Of a DNA stretch of 9,714 nt, positions 6,504 to 9,714 are shown one piece after another (within the stretch, counting starts at the first letter, position 1; every line of letters begins with the position of its first letter). A model generated the notes under the pieces. The model did not search any database, was not told the origin of the DNA, and saw only the letters and a program-made list of their open reading frames with translations. The translations under genes were made by a program, and so were the position numbers. The stretch is from Desulfobulbaceae bacterium. Its GTDB lineage: Bacteria > Desulfobacterota > Desulfobulbia > Desulfobulbales > SURF-16. The stretch is from positions 1 to 9,714 of the forward strand of contig JANTFJ010000070.1 of NCBI GenBank assembly GCA_024763495.1, read 5' to 3'.

Positions 6504-7094
6504 ATGCCTGTAAAATTTTTACTGACAATCTTTTTTCTTCTAATACCAATAATGGCCCAGGGCACGGAACCGGTAGAACAGCCTGCGGCAAAACATAATA
6601 ATATAATTATTGAGACCAGCAAGGGGACAATCAAGGTAGAACTATTTGATAAAAAAGCACCGGTTTCAGTCGCGAATTTTCGGCAATATATTAAAGAAAA
6701 ATTTTATGACGGTCTTATTTTTCACCGGGTAATTCCCGGATTTATGGCCCAGGGCGGCGGCTTCTTACCAGGACTTAAGCCTAAACATCCCACTCATAAA
6801 TCAATTGTTAATGAAGCTGATAACGGCTTGAAAAACAAACGGGGAACCCTGGCCATGGCCCGGACAAACGACATCAACAGCGCTACATGCCAGTTTTTTA
6901 TCAATGTCAAGGACAATGCCTTTCTTGATCATCAGGGAAATACCATGCGCGGCTATGGTTACGCGGTTTTCGGCAAAGTTTTGGAAGGTATGGATATTGT
7001 AGATAAAATTGTAACGAGTCCCACCACAAGGGTAGGCCGTTTCAGCGATGTTCCAAAGGAGGACATTGTTATTACCAGGATGTATATTGAATAG
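6504..7094 (+). CDS. Exported cyclophilin-type peptidyl-prolyl cis-trans isomerase
   Basis: The 196-aa protein catalyses cis-trans isomerisation of Xaa-Pro bonds during protein folding. An N-terminal signal peptide (MPVKFLLTIFFLLIPIMAQG) with probable cleavage after Gly20 suggests a periplasmic location. The cyclophilin domain runs from about 32 to 195. FHRVIPGFMAQGG (73-85) carries the active-site Arg75, Phe80, Met81 and Gln83. The second half has MARTNDINSATCQFFI (118-133) with the substrate-pocket Phe, then FLD and YAVFGKVLEGMDIVDKI. The eukaryotic Trp/His positions are not kept, as in many bacterial single-domain forms. Its own strong RBS suggests it does not depend on coupling to upstream genes. 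Before the cassette arrived, it would have followed the LysM lipoprotein gene at a distance of about 165 nt (inference). Confidence 0.93.
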   Translation: MPVKFLLTIFFLLIPIMAQGTEPVEQPAAKHNNIIIETSKGTIKVELFDKKAPVSVANFRQYIKEKFYDGLIFHRVIPGFMAQGGGFLPGLKPKHPTHKSIVNEADNGLKNKRGTLAMARTNDINSATCQFFINVKDNAFLDHQGNTMRGYGYAVFGKVLEGMDIVDKIVTSPTTRVGRFSDVPKEDIVITRMYIE

Positions 7095-7107
7095 TTAAGA
7101 AGCAGCG

Positions 7108-7132
7108 CTCAAGTCGCGATTCCGATCTTGAG
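7108..7132. terminator. Hairpin between convergent genes
   Basis: CTCAAGTCG (7108-7116) pairs with CGA-CTTGAG (7123-7125 and 7127-7132), nine pairs with one bulged T and a 6-nt loop. It sits 13 nt after the cyclophilin stop and about 65 nt from the end of the convergent ATP-grasp gene. Its position fits a transcription end, but no T-run follows on either strand. Confidence 0.4.
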
Positions 7133-7195
7133 TGAGCCCTAAAGGTGTTTGAAAGTACTCTCAGGTAAGCATCTTAATTTAGCTATCCACCGTAA

Positions 7196-7972
7196 TTATA
7201 ACTGGTTACCGGCTGCTACCAGGTTATGGATTTCATCAATCCTTCTTTTGTATTCAGCCGGGCCTATTTTCGCCCCCCTTATTCCTCCACGCAGGTTTAT
7301 TTCCGCCAGAAAGGTTTTATCTCCACTCACCATCAGGTCAAGATGAGCATAGGGGAATTTTCCCCGCTCCATAACGTCCCGGCAGATTTGCAACTGCTCA
7401 ACGCTGAGTTCACATGGCTGACTATGGCCGCCGCAATGAAGATTATTACGGAAATTATGAATATTTTCCCGCTGATAGGCCTCCAGGTAATCTCCAATAA
7501 TAATTACCCGGACATCATGAGAATCCGCCTGAAAGGGTTGGAGAACAAAGGGAAACGGCAGGCTTCCCAGCGATGACTGGTTGTAAACATCTTCCACCCC
7601 GGCCCAGAGATGAATGCCCAATCCCGCGTTTTTTCGATCGAGCTTGGTAATAACCTGACCAATGCCCTTCTCTCCATACAAATTGACGGCTGCCAGCATA
7701 TCATGCTGATCATGGATAGCATTAGTATAAGGCAGCATCTGAGGGGCAAAAAGCAGGGCTTGAAAAACCTTGGAACGGCACGACTGCTGGGCCAGGGCTG
7801 ACGGGAACAGACGAACCCCGCGTTCCAACAGGTCGAGCAGCATAAATTCTTCACTGGGTTTCAGCCTGACCCGGCCAAGGACTAAATCACCAGAAGCAAG
7901 ATTGTGATATTGCTGAGCTAATGTATAGTTATCACGGATAATATTACGTGAGAGGGTATCAGGATCAATCAA
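7196..7972 (-). CDS. RimK-like ATP-grasp domain protein
   Basis: This 258-aa protein has an ATP-grasp fold resembling the RimK/glutathione-synthetase group, enzymes that join a carboxylate to an amine through an acyl-phosphate. Visible elements are VITKLDRKNAGLGIHLW (107-123), with ATP-binding Lys110 and a Gly-containing loop, and the hinge VLQPF (143-147). DVRVIIIGDYLEAYQREN (153-170) and NFRNNLHCGG (173-182) match the RimK-type core. The metal-binding end has LDLMV (Asp202) and FLAEINLRGG (Glu214, Asn216). The catalytic set seems complete. The N-terminal part (1-90) is short for RimK (about 300 aa in total), so the acceptor specificity may differ. The start is TTG 7972, overlapping the upstream gene's TGA as TTGA, which implies translational coupling. 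The substrate is unknown. Candidate roles are peptide or protein tailing, or synthesis of a small peptide. Confidence 0.83.
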   Translation of the reverse strand: MIDPDTLSRNIIRDNYTLAQQYHNLASGDLVLGRVRLKPSEEFMLLDLLERGVRLFPSALAQQSCRSKVFQALLFAPQMLPYTNAIHDQHDMLAAVNLYGEKGIGQVITKLDRKNAGLGIHLWAGVEDVYNQSSLGSLPFPFVLQPFQADSHDVRVIIIGDYLEAYQRENIHNFRNNLHCGGHSQPCELSVEQLQICRDVMERGKFPYAHLDLMVSGDKTFLAEINLRGGIRGAKIGPAEYKRRIDEIHNLVAAGNQL

Positions 7973-8298
7973 AAGAGCATTTCCACGAATCGTTGATGAA
8001 ACTGAGAAAGATCAGTATTACATTCACCGCAGAAAAACCGAATTTCACCAAGTATCTGTGACTCATCACCTTCCTGGGTAAAACTGCAATCATTATTCTG
8101 GACATAATGAGTGGTGAGAATAACTCCATCAGCAACCTCAAAAAAATCCCGGTCATTGCCGCAGTTGGGGCAGACAATGCGGTATGAACTTTTTTTAGGT
8201 TCCGAGCGTCTTTCTACAGTGGGTTCATGAATTAATTCCAATTTTTCTTCTCCGGAAAATTTGGTCGTTACTTTACGCCAGTACAGGAAAATTGTCAA
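7969..8298 (-). CDS. Small zinc-ribbon-like protein
   Basis: The 109-codon frame encodes a protein I do not recognise by family. It has two Cys pairs, CPNC (43-46) and CGEC (90-93), spaced as in a zinc ribbon, with a beta-rich stretch between them (residues 52-66). The domain begins at about residue 38. The widest start is TTG 8298, directly after an in-frame stop and only 22 nt from the palindromic repeat. A TTG at 8241 is preceded by GGAG with 8-nt spacing and would give 90 aa with both Cys pairs intact, and it may be the true start. The 3' end overlaps the ATP-grasp start by 4 nt, so the two products are probably made together and may act together (inference). The charged N-terminal residues look non-conserved. 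Confidence 0.7.
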   Translation of the reverse strand: MTIFLYWRKVTTKFSGEEKLELIHEPTVERRSEPKKSSYRIVCPNCGNDRDFFEVADGVILTTHYVQNNDCSFTQEGDESQILGEIRFFCGECNTDLSQFHQRFVEMLF

Positions 8299-8320
8299 TC
8301 AGCAGTACTGATTTCAAACC

Positions 8321-8486
8321 AGGAGGTTGTCCGAGAATAGGCATTTTTTCTCAAATCAAGGCATTTTGAAAAAATAAGCGCAGTCATATAGTTGATATCT
8401 CGGAGTCTCGTGCCTCGCTTTCCGGAGCATTATTTTTTCAAAATAACACAGAGTTGGGGGAAAAGGGCATTCTCGGACAGCCTCCT
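8321..8486. repeat. MITE-like nested palindromic element, copy 1
   Basis: The outer arms 8321-8339 and 8468-8486 are inverted repeats of 19 bp with one mismatch (AGGAGG-T/C-TGTCCGAGAAT). Inside them, ATTTTGAAAAAATAA (8363-8377) is exactly inverted at 8430-8444. There is no coding capacity. A second copy of much of the unit starts at 9621. The element fills the gap between the zinc-ribbon gene and the end of the molybdopterin-binding gene and could fold into a long hairpin in RNA from either side. I see no clean target-site duplication. Confidence 0.8.
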
Positions 8487-8525
8487 AGGCTGAACCGGTA
8501 CGGTTGCCTGAGACCTGCCGGAAGG

Positions 8526-9569
8526 TTACTTGCCAAAACCACAGACTGGATATTTACATTTCTTGCAGTTACGGCAGAGACCTCCATGACCAAGTTCGGC
8601 AATATCCTGACGGGTAATTTTCTCACCTGTTAAAATTCTGGGCAAAATAAGGTCAAAAACTGTTATACCATGAAACATGCCGCAGGCCGGCAGCCCCATA
8701 ACCGGCACCTGACCAATTATCCCTGCCAAGAACATGGCTCCGGGCAAAACCGGAGTGCCATAGACAATATCCGTTGCCCCGGCCCGGGCAATACCTTGTC
8801 TGGTTACATCATCAGGATCAACTGACATGCCGCCGCTGGTGATAATAAGATCAGCTCCAGCCGAAAGGCAGTTATTGATTTCAGCAGCAATCAACTCAAC
8901 ATCGTCCGGGGCAAAACACACTTTGATGACCTCAGAACCCAGTTCGGCAAGTTTTGTTCGTAACACCGGTTCAAACCTGTCCTTGATGCGGCCATGATAA
9001 ACCTCATTACCGGTAATAATCAGACCGGCACGGGCTGAACGTAACTGCTTGACCTCTATAATCCCATTTGTCCGGCGGGCAATTTCAACCGCCTGAGTAA
9101 CCATATTTCGTCCGGCAGTAAGAGGAATAAGCCTGGTGGCGGCCAATTGCTCGCCTTTTTTAACCGGGGTGTTATCGTGCAGGGTAGCACACATAACCTC
9201 ACCCGACATGTTGAACTTTAAAAGCGCTTTTTTATTTATTTTCAGCAGTCCGTCATATTCTGCCTTCAGGGCTACCTTGCCTTCAATGGGCGTCCCTGAC
9301 CATACCACTCCTTTACCGGCCAGGGAATCAGCCAGCAGGGTGGCAGCCTCATTTTCATGGATATCATCAGGGCCGAGTTCCAGCACATATATATGCTCTT
9401 TACCCAGTCTTTTCAGGTGTTCAATGTCCGTGGCTTTTATTATATGGCCTTTTTTAAAAACCGCGCCTTTGTAACCTTTGTCTTCAGCCGAGGCTCGACG
9501 AATTTCAGTAATATCGTGCGGCAGTACCATACCAACGGCCTGGTCAACCGGAATCGTTCTGTTAATCAT
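8526..9569 (-). CDS. Molybdopterin-binding domain protein with Cys-rich tail
   Basis: The 347-aa protein contains a MoaB/MogA/MoeA-type molybdopterin-binding fold, which binds the pterin of molybdenum cofactor during late synthesis or delivery. The core is AGLIITGNEVYHGRIKDRFE (181-200), ADLIITSGGMSVDPDDVT (229-246), GTPVLPGAMF (261-270) and VMGLPACGMF (280-289). The N-terminal half (1-175) is a separate domain with no motif I can name. The C-terminal tail has Cys332, Cys335, Cys338 and Cys343 (CxxCxxCxxxxC), suited to an Fe-S cluster or zinc. No membrane segment is seen. It is shorter than MoeA (about 400 aa) and lacks an obvious complete MoeA domain order, so I give no symbol. The start is ATG 9569 with only a weak upstream SD (GAGTGG about 14 nt before). 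Palindromic repeats flank it on both sides in inverted orientation. Confidence 0.86.
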   Translation of the reverse strand: MINRTIPVDQAVGMVLPHDITEIRRASAEDKGYKGAVFKKGHIIKATDIEHLKRLGKEHIYVLELGPDDIHENEAATLLADSLAGKGVVWSGTPIEGKVALKAEYDGLLKINKKALLKFNMSGEVMCATLHDNTPVKKGEQLAATRLIPLTAGRNMVTQAVEIARRTNGIIEVKQLRSARAGLIITGNEVYHGRIKDRFEPVLRTKLAELGSEVIKVCFAPDDVELIAAEINNCLSAGADLIITSGGMSVDPDDVTRQGIARAGATDIVYGTPVLPGAMFLAGIIGQVPVMGLPACGMFHGITVFDLILPRILTGEKITRQDIAELGHGGLCRNCKKCKYPVCGFGK

Positions 9570-9620
9570 TTTAATTTGTAACCACTCATGGGGTAAACTC
9601 CTAATGGTAAATGTTCGACT

Positions 9621-9714
9621 AGGAGGCTGTCCGAGAATGCCCTTTCTGCGGAGTCTCGTACCTCGCTTACCTGCCCAACTCTGTGTTATTTTGAAAAAAT
9701 AATGCTCCGGAAAG
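9621..9714. repeat. MITE-like element, copy 2 (cut by window end)
   Basis: The first 25 nt (9621-9645) are identical to the inverted right end of copy 1 (8462-8486). The stretch 9674-9714 is an exact 41/41 match to the reverse complement of 8418-8458. Between them copy 2 has an extra 28-nt block (9646-9673). It includes a unit starting CGGAGTCTCG at 9649-9668 that matches 8401-8420 of copy 1 at 19/20 in the same strand sense. Copy 2 therefore probably has a further internal inverted repeat, completed beyond the window. Confidence 0.82.

Noticed and set aside
7226..7576. Plus-strand open frame opposite the ATP-grasp gene
   Set aside because: It is antisense to a protein with clear ATP-grasp motifs and lacks any domain or RBS.
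8488..8508. GGC-AACCG / CGGTT-GCC hairpin as terminator of the molybdopterin-binding gene
   Set aside because: The loop is only three bases, the stem is interrupted, and no T-run follows on the minus strand.
8438..8626. Minus-strand frame spanning the repeat and the end of the molybdopterin-binding gene
   Set aside because: It translates the palindromic repeat and a shifted frame of the neighbouring gene, so it is not a plausible protein.
1..9714. CRISPR array, tRNA or rRNA genes
   Set aside because: I saw no regularly spaced identical repeats and no cloverleaf or rRNA signature on either strand. The repeats present are palindromic or irregular.

Overview
The window looks like a chromosomal segment of a moderately AT-rich Gram-negative bacterium. 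The best guess is a Desulfobacterota-type (former Deltaproteobacteria) organism. The pointers are two lipobox proteins with LysM domains, a Hanks-type kinase fused to a membrane segment and TPRs, and a molybdopterin-binding protein with a Cys-rich tail. This assignment is inference, because no rRNA or marker gene is present.

Layout. (1) 121-2483, minus strand: a two-gene unit coding for a membrane protein with an extracytoplasmic sensor and a degenerate nucleotide-cyclase domain, followed by a LysM/polysaccharide-deacetylase lipoprotein whose ATG overlaps the cyclase stop. (2) 2484-3059: a 576-nt, very AT-rich divergent intergenic region holding several copies of a 12-mer related to CTGAATAGTTAC. 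(3) 3060-5449, plus strand: a Ser/Thr kinase with membrane segment and TPRs, then a small LysM lipoprotein starting 2 nt after the kinase stop. (4) 5507-6395: a single integron gene cassette carrying an FRG-domain protein and closed by a well-formed attC site. No integrase and no second attC are in the window. (5) 6504-7094: an exported cyclophilin-type peptidyl-prolyl isomerase. (6) 7196-8298, minus strand: a RimK-like ATP-grasp protein and an upstream four-Cys zinc-ribbon-like protein, overlapping by 4 nt. (7) 8321-8486 and 9621-9714 (running off the window): two copies of a nested palindromic, MITE-like repeat, inverted with respect to each other. They bracket a minus-strand molybdopterin-binding-domain gene (8526-9569).

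How it fits together. Regions 1 and 3 read as a divergent envelope-sensing and cell-wall locus: two transmembrane signalling proteins, each followed by a LysM lipoprotein. The cassette is foreign to this locus. It sits on the same strand, 57 nt after the LysM lipoprotein stop, so it could be read by transcription from the kinase operon. The most striking observation is this lone cassette, because its two boundaries can be fixed to the base: the upstream junction GTTAGCT is the exact reverse complement of the attC R'' core AGCTAAC. The second is the cyclase domain, which has lost one metal-binding Asp and both transition-state residues and so probably acts as a binding or regulatory domain rather than an enzyme.
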